64,000 nt of DNA from Martinezella rhizogenes. Its GTDB lineage: Bacteria > Pseudomonadota > Alphaproteobacteria > Rhizobiales > Rhizobiaceae. The stretch covers positions 744,001 through 808,000 of the forward strand of contig NZ_JUHG01000011.1 in assembly GCF_000799715.1 (NCBI RefSeq). The letters run 5' to 3'. The translations under genes were made by a program, and so were the position numbers. Position 1 is the stretch's first letter, and every line of letters starts with the position of its first letter. The notes below the pieces were generated by a model, which worked only from the letters and a program-made list of their open reading frames with translations, did no database searches and was not told the DNA's origin. Positions 49,041 to 57,751 of the stretch are shown piece after piece.

Positions 49041-49103
49041 GGCTCATTAGCCGAGACCGCCGGCAATTGCCACCGAAATATGCGGCCTTGCGACAGCTCA
49101 TGG

Positions 49104-50297
49104 CTAGCTGCGGAAATATGCAGAGAAATCCGTGCGGTAGCCGTCGTCCTTGATTCGACCTTCGAGCAGCAGCTCGGCGCCGATCCTGCCGATCTCATCC
49201 GAACTCTTGGCTGCCATGCCGCAGCCTCCGGTCAGAACCGCCACGCGCGGTGAAGAGGTGTAGCCGATCATGGGATAGCCGGTGGGCGAATAGGAAACAG
49301 CGCAGGAATTGGTAAGCGTAGCGGGCCGGGTCACGCCGGGGACCAGTTCGTGAAAAATCCGCGCCAGGTGATCGCGCGCCTTGTCGCGGCCATCAGTGCG
49401 AAACCATGCGCGCAGCTCCGGTTCGCTATCGAACTGGAGGTCGTCCGGATCGCCGCCGATCTTCATGTAATATTTGCCGTCGGGATAGCGGATCGGCGGC
49501 AGCATATAGATGCTGTCGGCATCGTCGAGCGTCTTGGATATCAGCGACGGCATCGCCGACATCGCCTCGGCTTCGTCCTTGCTGACCTCGAAGAAAGTCA
49601 CGGTGCGGCCATAAACCTTCATCTCAACAGGCCGCGGCAACAGATTCTCCGCAATGGAGAAACCGCCGGCGGCAAGCAGGACTTTCCCGGCACGGAACGT
49701 TTCGCCTTCCGCCGTGGTGACGACCGCAAGACCGTCTTCGTCACGGATCGAGACAGCGGTCTGTTTGATGACCTTCGCTCCCGCTTTTTCCGCCAGCAGC
49801 GATTGCGCCTTCACCAGCCGCCGTGGGCTGATATGACCGGCACCCTGTGGCTCGTGGACGCCTTCACTTTCCGCCACGAAGGAGAAGAAGGGAAATTTCG
49901 CCTTCAGCCCGGCATCGTCCAGAAGCACCGTCTGGACACCGAGCCGAGACGCCGCGTCGATGACATCGCCGACATAGGCATCGCCGCCGCCCCGCCTCGG
50001 TCCGACGACAAGGCAGCCGACCGGCGAATAGAACTGGATGCCGCTGTCGCGCTCGATCTCGGCATAGCGGGCGATCGAGCGGTTGGCGAGCCGCGCCCAG
50101 TCGGCATCGGGATCGATGGTGCGAGTGATGCGGCCTTCGTCATAGTGACTGCCGAACACACCCTGATGGTTGGCGCGATCTTCAGGCTCGTCGGGGCCGA
50201 TAACGGCGATCCCGTCCGTTTGGCTGGCCAGATGGCGGGCGGCGGCCGCCCCCATCATTCCCCGACCGACGACGATGAACCTGAAATCCGCTGCCAT
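49104..50297 (-). CDS. FAD-dependent oxidoreductase, sarcosine oxidase/DAO family
   Basis: This 397-residue amine or amino-acid oxidase has the N-terminal FAD motif FIVVGRGMMGAAAARHLA (about 7-24). GSHYDEGRITRTI (about 49-61) is typical of monomeric sarcosine and N-methyltryptophan oxidases. A cysteine in TNSCAVSYSPTGYPMIG (about 335-351) is where those enzymes attach FAD covalently, and TGGCGMAAKSSDEIG near the C-terminus closes the FAD site. The substrate, an N-methyl amino acid or similar, is not determinable. It stands alone downstream of a transglycosylase gene and next to rnpB. Confidence 0.82.
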   Translation of the reverse strand: MAADFRFIVVGRGMMGAAAARHLASQTDGIAVIGPDEPEDRANHQGVFGSHYDEGRITRTIDPDADWARLANRSIARYAEIERDSGIQFYSPVGCLVVGPRRGGGDAYVGDVIDAASRLGVQTVLLDDAGLKAKFPFFSFVAESEGVHEPQGAGHISPRRLVKAQSLLAEKAGAKVIKQTAVSIRDEDGLAVVTTAEGETFRAGKVLLAAGGFSIAENLLPRPVEMKVYGRTVTFFEVSKDEAEAMSAMPSLISKTLDDADSIYMLPPIRYPDGKYYMKIGGDPDDLQFDSEPELRAWFRTDGRDKARDHLARIFHELVPGVTRPATLTNSCAVSYSPTGYPMIGYTSSPRVAVLTGGCGMAAKSSDEIGRIGAELLLEGRIKDDGYRTDFSAYFRS

Positions 50298-50379
50298 ATC
50301 ACGCTCCTCGCAAATGATCGCGATTTCGATAGCATGGAAAGCGATTCCGCCCTACCCGCAATCCCATCGAAAAGCGACC

Positions 50380-50937
50380 TTAATCGAGCAGTGCCAGCAC
50401 CTTACCGCAATATCTTTTCGAGATCGGATTCATGCGGGTCGCCCCGTGGCCGGCATTGTATTTGAGGATGGTATTGCAGGTCGGACCGCCGCCAAGATCC
50501 TGCGCCATGGCAAGGTATTTCATGCCGAACTTGATGTTCGTCTCGGGATCATAGAGACCCTTCGTGCTGCCTGAATAGCCCATCAGCCGTGCTGTCGCCG
50601 GCTTGATCTGCATCAGGCCGATCTCGCCGGCGCTGCCGCGCAGTCTCGGGTTGAAATTGCTTTCGATCTGGACGACGGCGGTCGCCAGTTCGACCGGCAC
50701 GCCATTCTGTTTGGCGTATTTGGTAATCAGAGCCGAATAGGCTTTTCGTCCGGTGAAGGAATTTTCCACGTCGCGCAATTCCGCGGGGACACCCGATACT
50801 GGATAGTTGGCCGTGCGCTTGGTGATCCGCAGGGAAACCGTTTCGGTTTTTCCGCCACGCTGGCCGGCAAAGGCAGAATCATATCCTGTCAGCAGCACGC
50901 TCACGCACGCTGCCGCCGCAACAATCAAATTTTTCAT
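50380..50937 (-). CDS. Lytic transglycosylase, SLT domain
   Basis: This 185-residue exported muramidase has a signal peptide (NLIVAAAACVSVLLTGYDSA, cleavage near AFA). The SLT domain (about 65-185) has AVVQIESNFNPRLRG with the catalytic glutamate (about 88-102) and EIGLMQIKPATARLMGYSG (about 106-124, GLMQI motif). ETNIKFGMKYLAMA and the NAGHG segment (YNAGHGATR) complete the fold. It cleaves glycan strands with 1,6-anhydro ends. One of three transglycosylases within 12 kb. Confidence 0.92.
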   Translation of the reverse strand: MKNLIVAAAACVSVLLTGYDSAFAGQRGGKTETVSLRITKRTANYPVSGVPAELRDVENSFTGRKAYSALITKYAKQNGVPVELATAVVQIESNFNPRLRGSAGEIGLMQIKPATARLMGYSGSTKGLYDPETNIKFGMKYLAMAQDLGGGPTCNTILKYNAGHGATRMNPISKRYCGKVLALLD

Positions 50938-51202
50938 GTAGTCTTTTGTCTCCGGGCGTGGGATCGCGGATGGCATTCACCATCAGTCCGGCGGGAGGCA
51001 AAAAGAGCCGCCGGAGGGCACGGTCCCCGTTATTCGTTTACGGCCATGCGACACACAAACTAAACTTGCACGGCCGCCGTTCAGCAAGCGCCGTTAGACC
51101 AGTGCAATGCGGAGATAATAGGGAAATGATGTGGCAGTGCAGCACCTTAGGCTTTTCCCGCGCGAGAGCGGGCCTGCAACCGCAAGCAAAGGACCGCTTG
51201 AA
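50938..51202. other. Intergenic region between SLT gene and ampD
   Basis: 265 bases. CCCGC/GCGGG with a 6-nt loop lies near 51157-51173 beyond the ampD stop but without a U run. The SLT promoter should be here. Nothing else is supported. Confidence 0.3.
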
Positions 51203-51964
51203 TCAGGAAAAGCGAGGCAGGCTGGAGAGCAGACGGTGCAGCGTATCGATGGTCGAAAAATCGGCAATCCCATCCACTCGTTCCGGACGGAAATGGCGCT
51301 GGAAAGCCTGAACATCCCCCTCCAATTTGGTAGAGAATTCACCTGTGATTTCAGTTCCATAACCATAAAGCGAGAGCATCGACTGCAACGCCTCTATCGG
51401 CTGACCGACATCACCCTTCTGGAAGAACCGCCCGCCAGTGATCGGCGCCGGCTCCACCCAATGGCCGACACCCGCCGCGGCCAGTCGTGTCCAGGGGAAT
51501 TTTTCGCCCGGATCGACCTTGCGGACAGGGGCTACATCGGAGTGTCCAAGCACCCGCTCGGGCGCGATTGCCCAGCGTTGGCCGCAATCGCGACATAGTT
51601 CGATGACCGCTTCGACCTGCGCATCGGGGAAATCCGGCAGCCCGCCGGGATGGCCGGCATTGGCAATCTCAATGCCGATCGACAGCGAATTAATATCCGC
51701 CTCGCCCTGCCACAAGCTCTTGCCGGCATGCCAGGCTCGGCGCTCCTCCGGAACAAGCTGGATCACACGCCCGTCCTCGAAGACGAAGTAATGGCTCGAC
51801 ACCTGGCTCTCGCCGCGACAGAGCCAGTCAAGCGCGCCTTCGGCGGTGCCCATGCCTGTATAGTGCAGAAGGATCATGTCCGGCCTGCGTCCATCCTTCC
51901 TCTCACTATGGTTCGGCGACGGCTGCACGCTGGCACCCGCAAAGTCTGCCGGAAAGGAACTCAT
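51203..51964 (-). CDS. ampD: N-acetylmuramoyl-L-alanine amidase, AmpD type
   Basis: This zinc amidase splits MurNAc or anhydro-MurNAc from the stem peptide in wall recycling. The 253-residue protein has an amidase_2 domain (about 25-165): DMILLHYTGMGTAEGALDWL (zinc His), VPEERRAWHAGKSLWQ, NSLSIGIEIANAGH and LGHSDVAPVRKVDPGEKFPW (second His and Asp ligands). A C-terminal peptidoglycan-binding domain (about 185-250) follows. No signal peptide is evident, fitting a cytosolic recycling enzyme. Its start overlaps the djlA-like stop by 4 nt. The name ampD versus amiD cannot be fully decided. Confidence 0.9.
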   Translation of the reverse strand: MSSFPADFAGASVQPSPNHSERKDGRRPDMILLHYTGMGTAEGALDWLCRGESQVSSHYFVFEDGRVIQLVPEERRAWHAGKSLWQGEADINSLSIGIEIANAGHPGGLPDFPDAQVEAVIELCRDCGQRWAIAPERVLGHSDVAPVRKVDPGEKFPWTRLAAAGVGHWVEPAPITGGRFFQKGDVGQPIEALQSMLSLYGYGTEITGEFSTKLEGDVQAFQRHFRPERVDGIADFSTIDTLHRLLSSLPRFS

Positions 51965-52671
51965 GCGGCGCGACGTTCTCTCTCGATTTCCTCATAGGCA
52001 GCGTTGAGAACCGCCATACGCTCATTGGCGATGACGTGGAACTCCTCCGGCACGCCCCGTGAAACGAGACGGTCGGGATGGTTCTCATAGACCAGGCCGT
52101 GATAGCGGCGGCGAATGGTCGTGAAATCATCCTGGGGTGAAACACCCAATACCTTGTAGGGATCGCGACCGTCGGCGCTGACATGGCGCGCCATGATCTG
52201 CTCGAAGCGCTGCTCGCTCATATGGAAGATCTGCGCGACGTGCTGAAGGAAAGCCATTTCCTTCTCGTGGATCAGGCCATCGGCCTTGGCGATATGGAAA
52301 AGGCCGTCAAGCACATCTTCCAAGACCGGGCAATTGGCGGCGCAGGTAACGCAGAGCGATGACAGCCGCTCGGCATACGCCTCGTAACCGGCGACATCCT
52401 GGCGCGCCAGATTATAAAGGCGCGCGACGTTCTTCGCCTGATCGTCCGGGAACTCGAAAATCTCGCGGAAAGCGTTGACTTCGTTTTCTGTCACCACGCC
52501 GTCCGCCTTCGCCATCTTGGCGGAAAGCGCGATAATGGCGACGGAAAAGGCCACCTTGCGGCGGGTTTCCGGGTCACCTTCAAACAGTGTGCGGATGGCT
52601 TCGACCACAGCCGACAGGGGATTGCCAGCAGAGCTGCCAACAGCATTCAGCAATTTTTCCCAAAACGACAT
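51961..52671 (-). CDS. TerB/DnaJ domain protein (DjlA-like co-chaperone)
   Basis: This 236-residue protein has an N-terminal TerB-type helical domain (about 25-145; AFSVAIIALSAKMAKADGVV is characteristic) and a C-terminal J domain (about 165-230) with DPYKVLGVSPQDDFTTIRRR and the HPD tripeptide in YENHPDRLVSRG, needed to stimulate DnaK. DjlA-type proteins combine these two domains. No strong membrane helix is seen at the N-terminus, unlike E. coli DjlA. I prefer ATG 52671 (MSFWEKLL); an ATG five codons earlier has its SD directly abutting. It overlaps ampD. Confidence 0.88.
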   Translation of the reverse strand: MSFWEKLLNAVGSSAGNPLSAVVEAIRTLFEGDPETRRKVAFSVAIIALSAKMAKADGVVTENEVNAFREIFEFPDDQAKNVARLYNLARQDVAGYEAYAERLSSLCVTCAANCPVLEDVLDGLFHIAKADGLIHEKEMAFLQHVAQIFHMSEQRFEQIMARHVSADGRDPYKVLGVSPQDDFTTIRRRYHGLVYENHPDRLVSRGVPEEFHVIANERMAVLNAAYEEIERERRAA

Positions 52672-52686
52672 CACGGTCTTAATCAT

Positions 52687-52959
52687 CCTTCCTGATAGGA
52701 AACACCTTGATCAAATAATGGTTGCGATTGCAAGCTGCCCATTGGTCGCAAGGCCGAAAACACTTTTCACATTTCGGTAATGATGGCGTGTTTGATGATG
52801 TGATTTGCGAAGCCGCGCGATCGGGAGCGCTCATCCCCCTAAACGAGAAAACAAAGCGCGTATTTCTTAAATTCTTTACTTTACAGCCATGCCCTCCTGT
52901 CGCATCCATTCGGACGGCAATCACCGAAATGATGCAGTACGGCTGCAAGGAGGATCCCC
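52687..52959. other. Divergent promoter region, djlA-like and pfp
   Basis: 273-base AT-richer gap between divergent genes; promoters for both should lie here, and AAGGAGG at 52945-52951 is the pfp ribosome site. No operator or small gene stands out. Confidence 0.35.
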
Positions 52960-54171
52960 ATGGCCAAACAGAAAGTCGCAATGCTCACCGCAGGCGGATT
53001 GGCGCCCTGCCTCTCTTCCGCTGTCGGCGGCCTGATCCAGCGCTATACAGACGTGGCGCCCGATCTCGATCTCATCGCCTATCGCTCTGGCTATCAGGGC
53101 GTTCTGCTGGGCGACCGCATCGAGATCACCCCTCGCATGCGCGAGGATGCGTATTTGCTGCATCGCTACGGTGGCTCGCCGATCGGCAACAGCCGCGTCA
53201 AGCTCACCAACGCCGCCGACTGCGTCAAGCGCGGGCTGGTCAGGGAAGGTGAAAATCCGCTGCGCGTCGCCGCGGAGCGCCTCGCCTCCGATGGTATCAC
53301 TATTCTGCACACGATCGGCGGCGACGACACCAACACGACGGCCGCCGATCTCGCCGCCTATCTCGGCGCCAATGGCTACGACCTGACCGTGGTCGGCCTG
53401 CCGAAGACGGTCGACAATGATGTCATGCCGATCCGCCAGTCTCTCGGCGCCTGGACCGCAGCCGAAGTCGGCGCGCATTTCTTCGACAATGTCAGCAACG
53501 AACAGACAGCCGCTCCGCGCACCCTCGTCATCCATGAAGTCATGGGCCGCAGCTGCGGCTGGCTGACGGCTGCAACCGCCCGCGCCTATATTCAGAAGAC
53601 CAGCGCCAATGAATATGTCGAGGGCTTCATGACCAATGCCGAGATGAAGAGCATCGACGGCCTTTACCTGCCGGAATTGGCCTTCGATATCGAAGCCGAA
53701 GCTGAACGCCTGAGGACCGTCATGGAAAAGACCGGCCATGTGACGTTGTTCGTCTCGGAAGGTGCGGCACTCGACGCCATCGTTGCCGAGCGCGAAGCCG
53801 CCGGTGAAACAATCAAGCGCGATGCCTTCGGCCATGTGAAGATCGACACCATCAATGTCGGCAGCTGGTTCCAGAAGCAGTTCGCCTCCCTCCTCGGCGC
53901 CGAGCGCTCTATGGTGCAGAAGTCGGGTTACTTCGCCCGCTCCGCGCCGGCCAATGGCGAAGACCTGCGCCTGATCCAGGGCATGGTCGACCTCGCGGTC
54001 GAAAGCGCCTTGAACAAGGTATCCGGCGTCACCGGCCATGACGAAGGCCAGGGCGGCAAGCTGCGCACCATCGAATTCCCGCGCATCAAGGGCGGCAAGC
54101 CCTTCGATCTGTCATTGCCGTGGTTTGCCGGGGTCATGGATCATATCGGTCAGAAATACACGCAATCCTAA
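52960..54171 (+). CDS. pfp: Pyrophosphate-dependent phosphofructokinase
   Basis: This 403-residue enzyme reversibly converts fructose 6-phosphate and PPi to fructose 1,6-bisphosphate and phosphate. LTAGGLAPCLSSAVGGLI (about 8-25) is the N-terminal loop. ILHTIGGDDTNTTAADLAAY (about 112-131) has GGDD instead of the GGDGS/T of ATP enzymes, and GLPKTVDNDV (about 147-156) has the lysine that replaces the ATP-type glycine; both mark PPi specificity. VMGRSCGWLTAATA (about 194) binds the sugar phosphate. Strong SD. LysE-type gene follows. Confidence 0.94.
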   Translation: MAKQKVAMLTAGGLAPCLSSAVGGLIQRYTDVAPDLDLIAYRSGYQGVLLGDRIEITPRMREDAYLLHRYGGSPIGNSRVKLTNAADCVKRGLVREGENPLRVAAERLASDGITILHTIGGDDTNTTAADLAAYLGANGYDLTVVGLPKTVDNDVMPIRQSLGAWTAAEVGAHFFDNVSNEQTAAPRTLVIHEVMGRSCGWLTAATARAYIQKTSANEYVEGFMTNAEMKSIDGLYLPELAFDIEAEAERLRTVMEKTGHVTLFVSEGAALDAIVAEREAAGETIKRDAFGHVKIDTINVGSWFQKQFASLLGAERSMVQKSGYFARSAPANGEDLRLIQGMVDLAVESALNKVSGVTGHDEGQGGKLRTIEFPRIKGGKPFDLSLPWFAGVMDHIGQKYTQS

Positions 54172-54230
54172 TTGACGGATCGCAAATCCAATGTCTTTGC
54201 TGGCGGCGAAAAGGAATAGAGGAGGATTCC

Positions 54231-54866
54231 ATGTCGATTGAAACCTGGCTCGCTTTCGCCGCCGCATCCTGCATCATGCTGGCAATTCCCGGCCCGACCA
54301 TTCTCCTCGTGATCTCCTATGCACTGGGTCATGGCCGCAAGACCGCGCTGGCGACCGTCACCGGCGTAACGCTCGGCGACTTCACCGCGATGACCGCATC
54401 GCTTGCCGGCCTTGGCGCGCTTCTTGCCACCTCGGCGACGCTGTTCACGATCCTGAAACTGGTCGGCGCAGCCTATCTCATGTTTTTGGGAATCAAGCTC
54501 TGGCGTGCGCCGATCGTGACCGGTCCAATGGGAGACAACGATAATCTTCCTGAGGAAAAACCGCTGAAGATTATGCTGCACGCTTATGTTGTAACGGCCC
54601 TGAACCCCAAGAGCATCATCTTCTTCGTCGCCTTCGTGCCGCAGTTTCTCGACATGTCGAAGCCTTTTTTCCAGCAAACCCTTATTCTGGAGGCAACCTT
54701 CCTGACTTTGGCAGCGCTGAATTCGTTGGTTTACGTCTTCGTTGCCGACATGGCGCGCGGCTTTATCCGCAAGGCAAGCGTGCAACGCACCGTCAACCGG
54801 ACGGGTGGAACCCTGTTGATCGCGGCCGGCGCAGTCACCGCCGGATACCGTCGGATGGCCGCGTGA
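54231..54866 (+). CDS. LysE family amino acid/metabolite exporter
   Basis: This 211-residue inner-membrane exporter has six helices. SCIMLAIPGPTILLVISYAL (about 13-32, with the PGP motif) and LVGAAYLMFLGIKLWR (about 76-91) are diagnostic for LysE/RhtB proteins, as is ALNPKSIIFFVAFVPQFLD (about 123-141). ATG 54231 has GGAGG 5 nt upstream. It follows pfp by 59 nt on the same strand. The substrate, homoserine or another amino acid, is unknown. Confidence 0.92.
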   Translation: MSIETWLAFAAASCIMLAIPGPTILLVISYALGHGRKTALATVTGVTLGDFTAMTASLAGLGALLATSATLFTILKLVGAAYLMFLGIKLWRAPIVTGPMGDNDNLPEEKPLKIMLHAYVVTALNPKSIIFFVAFVPQFLDMSKPFFQQTLILEATFLTLAALNSLVYVFVADMARGFIRKASVQRTVNRTGGTLLIAAGAVTAGYRRMAA

Positions 54867-54980
54867 GGCTGTCCAGGGTTGCGATGGGACCGTTCATAGG
54901 TTAATGGGAATTCATAAATTTATTGATCCTGTGACGGATTTGCATCGCAGGACTGGGGCGGTTTTTTCGAAAGTGACAGA

Positions 54981-56138
54981 ATGCTAGCGATTGGATTTCC
55001 CAGCCTGAAGCGCAGCGTTGCCTTTTCGGCAATGATGTGCGGCGCTCTTGCGGGGTGTGCAAGCACCCAGCAGCAGACGTCCCAGGCCGGACTCCCGGCG
55101 GCACAAACCAACGTGCCGCATCCGAATACAGCCTCGACCACAGGCGCTGTTGCCACGCCTGTTGGCGGCGTTGCGGTAGCATCCACCGCTCCTGCAACAG
55201 GCTTGCAAGGCCAGCCTCAGCAGCAGGTGGTATTGATGAAGTCCGACCGCGTTCAAGCCGTCTCAGTTGGCCAGGGCCAAATCCAGGCAGCCCAAGATCG
55301 CATGGGCGCTTCGGCCGCAAATGCGCCGAACGCCGCGAACCAGGGCACGGTTGCCATTGCTACCGCAACCGGCGCACCGGCGGCAAATACATCGCCAGCG
55401 GCAGCCTATGCCGCTTCAGACGAACCGCCGATTCCGGCCGTTGTCGCCATCCCGATGCCAAACCCGGCACGTCCCGGCGATAGCGCTCTTCTTCCGATCT
55501 CGAGTTCTGCGTCTGCCGCTCAAGCGACCATTCCCATGACCTCCGATTTGGCAGCGATCCAATCCGTCGTTCCAACGCCGCGCCCCGATGAAGATGCACC
55601 GGTCATGGCGCCTGCCGAGGTCGCCTATGCTGCCCCCCAGCAGATCGGCGCCTTGCGTTATGCCGACAACCGCATGCGCTATGACTTCAACTTCGACACC
55701 AGCGGTCCTACTGTCGTTTCAGCCGTATTGACCACCCCGAATTACGAATCCAACGTGCCGCCGGCGGAAAAGAGCTACGTTACGAAGCTCATCCAGAAAT
55801 ACGCAAAGATTTACGAAATCCCTGAATCGCTGATCCATCGCGTCGTTCATCGCGAGAGCCGTTACGATCCGAAAGCCTATAACAAGGCCGGCTATTTTGG
55901 CCTGATGCAGATCAAGTACAACACCGCCAAGTCGATGGGTTATGAAGGCCCGGCGTCGGGTCTGCTCGATGCCGAAACCAACATCAAATATGCCGCGAAA
56001 TATCTGCGCGGCGCGTGGATGGTTGCCGACAACAAGGCCGATAACAAGGAAGTCAAGGCCGTTCAGCTCTACGCGCGTGGTTATTATTATGACGCCAAGC
56101 GCAAGGGCCTGACGGACATCGCCCACGGCAACTACTGA
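54981..56138 (+). CDS. Lipoprotein lytic transglycosylase, SLT domain with long N-terminal region
   Basis: This 385-residue protein begins with a lipoprotein signal (RSVAFSAMMCGALAGC, lipobox ALAGC, Cys about 26). An unstructured Ala/Gln/Pro/Thr-rich region of about 220 residues follows. The C-terminal SLT domain (about 265-380) has SLIHRVVHRESRYDPKAYNK (catalytic Glu at about 296) and GYFGLMQIKYNTAKSMGYEG. The long linker may span the periplasm or bind partners. It is probably anchored in the outer membrane. Second of the three transglycosylases. Confidence 0.92.
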   Translation: MLAIGFPSLKRSVAFSAMMCGALAGCASTQQQTSQAGLPAAQTNVPHPNTASTTGAVATPVGGVAVASTAPATGLQGQPQQQVVLMKSDRVQAVSVGQGQIQAAQDRMGASAANAPNAANQGTVAIATATGAPAANTSPAAAYAASDEPPIPAVVAIPMPNPARPGDSALLPISSSASAAQATIPMTSDLAAIQSVVPTPRPDEDAPVMAPAEVAYAAPQQIGALRYADNRMRYDFNFDTSGPTVVSAVLTTPNYESNVPPAEKSYVTKLIQKYAKIYEIPESLIHRVVHRESRYDPKAYNKAGYFGLMQIKYNTAKSMGYEGPASGLLDAETNIKYAAKYLRGAWMVADNKADNKEVKAVQLYARGYYYDAKRKGLTDIAHGNY

Positions 56139-56172
56139 TCCGGGCTTTAGATTTGCAAACGCCGGTCGGACC

Positions 56173-57561
56173 TTAGGTCTTGGCCGGCGTTGTCACATCC
56201 AGGATTTTCTTCAGCAGGATTTGCGGCTTGTAATTCAGCCAGCTTGGCGTCAGTCCCATGCGCACCAGCACGAGATTGGCTGAAGGAACAATGGCGACAC
56301 TCTGGCCGTCATGTCCGAGCATCCAGAACGTATCCGTCGGCAGACCGAACTGCCCGTCCGAGCCACCCGGCCCGGCAAGCCAGGCCTGAACCTGTGAATA
56401 GACGCCTTCCGATGCCTTGGTCGGCGTGCGCATGGCTCCGACGAAACCCTCCGGCAACAGGCGCTGGCCCTTCCAGACACCATCCTGCAACAGGAATTGC
56501 CCGAAGCGCGCCCAGTCACGAGCCGTTGCGTAGAGATAGGAGCTGCCGATGAAGGTGCCACGCTCATCGGCCTCCAGTACGGCGCTCGACATGCCGAGCG
56601 GCATAAACAACGCCTCGCGCGGATAGGCGATTGCCGCGCTTTCGTTCGGAAGCCTGTTCATCCAGAGTCTTGAAAGCAGCGTCGCCGTGCCGCTCGAATA
56701 GCTGAAACGCTCGCCGGCGGGCGCCTGCTGCGGCGCGTTTGCGGCAATCCTGGTGGAGTCCGGATCGAGATAGAGCATGCGTGTCACATCCGACACCGCG
56801 CCATAGCTCTCGTTGAAGGCAAGACCGCTTTCCATGCCGAGGAGATCGCTGAGCTTGATGTTCTTGCGGACATCCCCACTCCATTGCGGTAAAAGATTCT
56901 GATCATCGAAGGACATGCGACCGGTCAGCATCAGCCGGCCGATGATCGCCGCGTTGACCGTTTTCGTCATCGACCAGCCGATCAACGGGGTCCCCTTGCC
57001 GAACCCTTCGCCATAGGTCTCCGCGACGATGCGGCCATCCTTGATGACGACAACCGCGCGCATGGAAGGGCCGGCAAGATCCGGATCGGTCACGAGCTTC
57101 GAGAGCGCTGCGCTCACCTCGCCCTCATCGCCCGCGACCTTGTCGCCGTCCGGCCAGGGAGAATCGCGCTTCGGCACCTTCACCTTGTTCAGGAAGGCCG
57201 CGCTTCGTGCTGTCTGCAGATCCCCATCCGGCACCGTCACGCATCCGAGCGCGCCGCGATAGAGCGCATAATTCGGCGCAAACATGCCAAGGATGCGGGC
57301 CGTCACCACCCCCTCCTCTCGATCGACCGAAACCCGAACGAGTTTCAGTGCCGGATTGCCCGGCGCCTGCACGTCGTCCGCCAGCACCTGCTCAGGATCG
57401 CGCTTGGCGATAAAGGTGTTCGAACAGACGATCTTGGCGGCGTAGCCGTCGCCGACCCTCAGCAATTCCGGCGGAGAAACAGAAAGCCAGACGACGCCAC
57501 CGGCAACAATGATCAGCAATAAAAGAACAAGAGCCGTAATCGCTCTCGATATAAAACGCAT
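56173..57561 (-). CDS. Serine hydrolase, class C beta-lactamase/PBP-like
   Basis: This 462-residue protein has an N-terminal membrane helix (AITALVLLLLIIVAGGVVWL) and a periplasmic beta-lactamase-like domain. The catalytic SxxK is in GWSMTKTVNAAIIG (about 210-223); the YxN-equivalent is FSYSSGTATLLSRLW (about 288). MLGHDGQSVAIVPSANLVLV (about 420) holds the third-motif HDG in place of KTG. This arrangement is typical of esterase/peptidase-like relatives such as EstB, not proven beta-lactamases. ATG 57561 has GGAGG 9 nt upstream. It is divergent from btaA. Confidence 0.88.
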   Translation of the reverse strand: MRFISRAITALVLLLLIIVAGGVVWLSVSPPELLRVGDGYAAKIVCSNTFIAKRDPEQVLADDVQAPGNPALKLVRVSVDREEGVVTARILGMFAPNYALYRGALGCVTVPDGDLQTARSAAFLNKVKVPKRDSPWPDGDKVAGDEGEVSAALSKLVTDPDLAGPSMRAVVVIKDGRIVAETYGEGFGKGTPLIGWSMTKTVNAAIIGRLMLTGRMSFDDQNLLPQWSGDVRKNIKLSDLLGMESGLAFNESYGAVSDVTRMLYLDPDSTRIAANAPQQAPAGERFSYSSGTATLLSRLWMNRLPNESAAIAYPREALFMPLGMSSAVLEADERGTFIGSSYLYATARDWARFGQFLLQDGVWKGQRLLPEGFVGAMRTPTKASEGVYSQVQAWLAGPGGSDGQFGLPTDTFWMLGHDGQSVAIVPSANLVLVRMGLTPSWLNYKPQILLKKILDVTTPAKT

Positions 57562-57684
57562 GCCGCAAACCCTCCAAAGGTCAGCGGAGACAATCAGGAA
57601 ACGCTGCAATATGAAAGACCTATCGTCATCACAGTTCCGCAAATATCCACATGGTCGCCGCATGGCCGAACCTACCAACAGGCC

Positions 57685-57702
57685 ACGTCATCAGACTGTA
57701 GC
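57685..57702 (+). promoter_or_regulatory. PHO-box-like element upstream of btaA
   Basis: ACGTCAT, four bases, CTGTAGC resembles the 18-bp rhizobial PHO box (two CTGTCAT half-sites), with 9 of 14 half-site positions matching. It is about 50 nt upstream of the btaA start, with GTTACAC about 10 nt downstream as a possible -10. Betaine-lipid genes are PhoB-activated in Sinorhizobium. Confidence 0.35.
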
Positions 57703-57727
57703 ATTGCCGGGTTACACGCCCTGAACC

Positions 57728-57744
57728 TGACAAATTGGTGACAA
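57728..57744 (-). promoter_or_regulatory. Direct repeat of TGACAA with 11-bp period, PHO-box-like on the minus strand
   Basis: TGACAA at 57728-57733 and 57739-57744. The reverse complement reads TTGTCA...TTGTCA with the 11-bp spacing of PhoB half-sites. It ends 7 nt before the btaA start, which is close for an activator site. Confidence 0.35.
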
Positions 57745-57751
57745 GACTCAG

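Noticed and set aside
52921..54039. 372-codon minus-strand frame
   Set aside because: Antisense to the phosphofructokinase gene; no recognisable domain.
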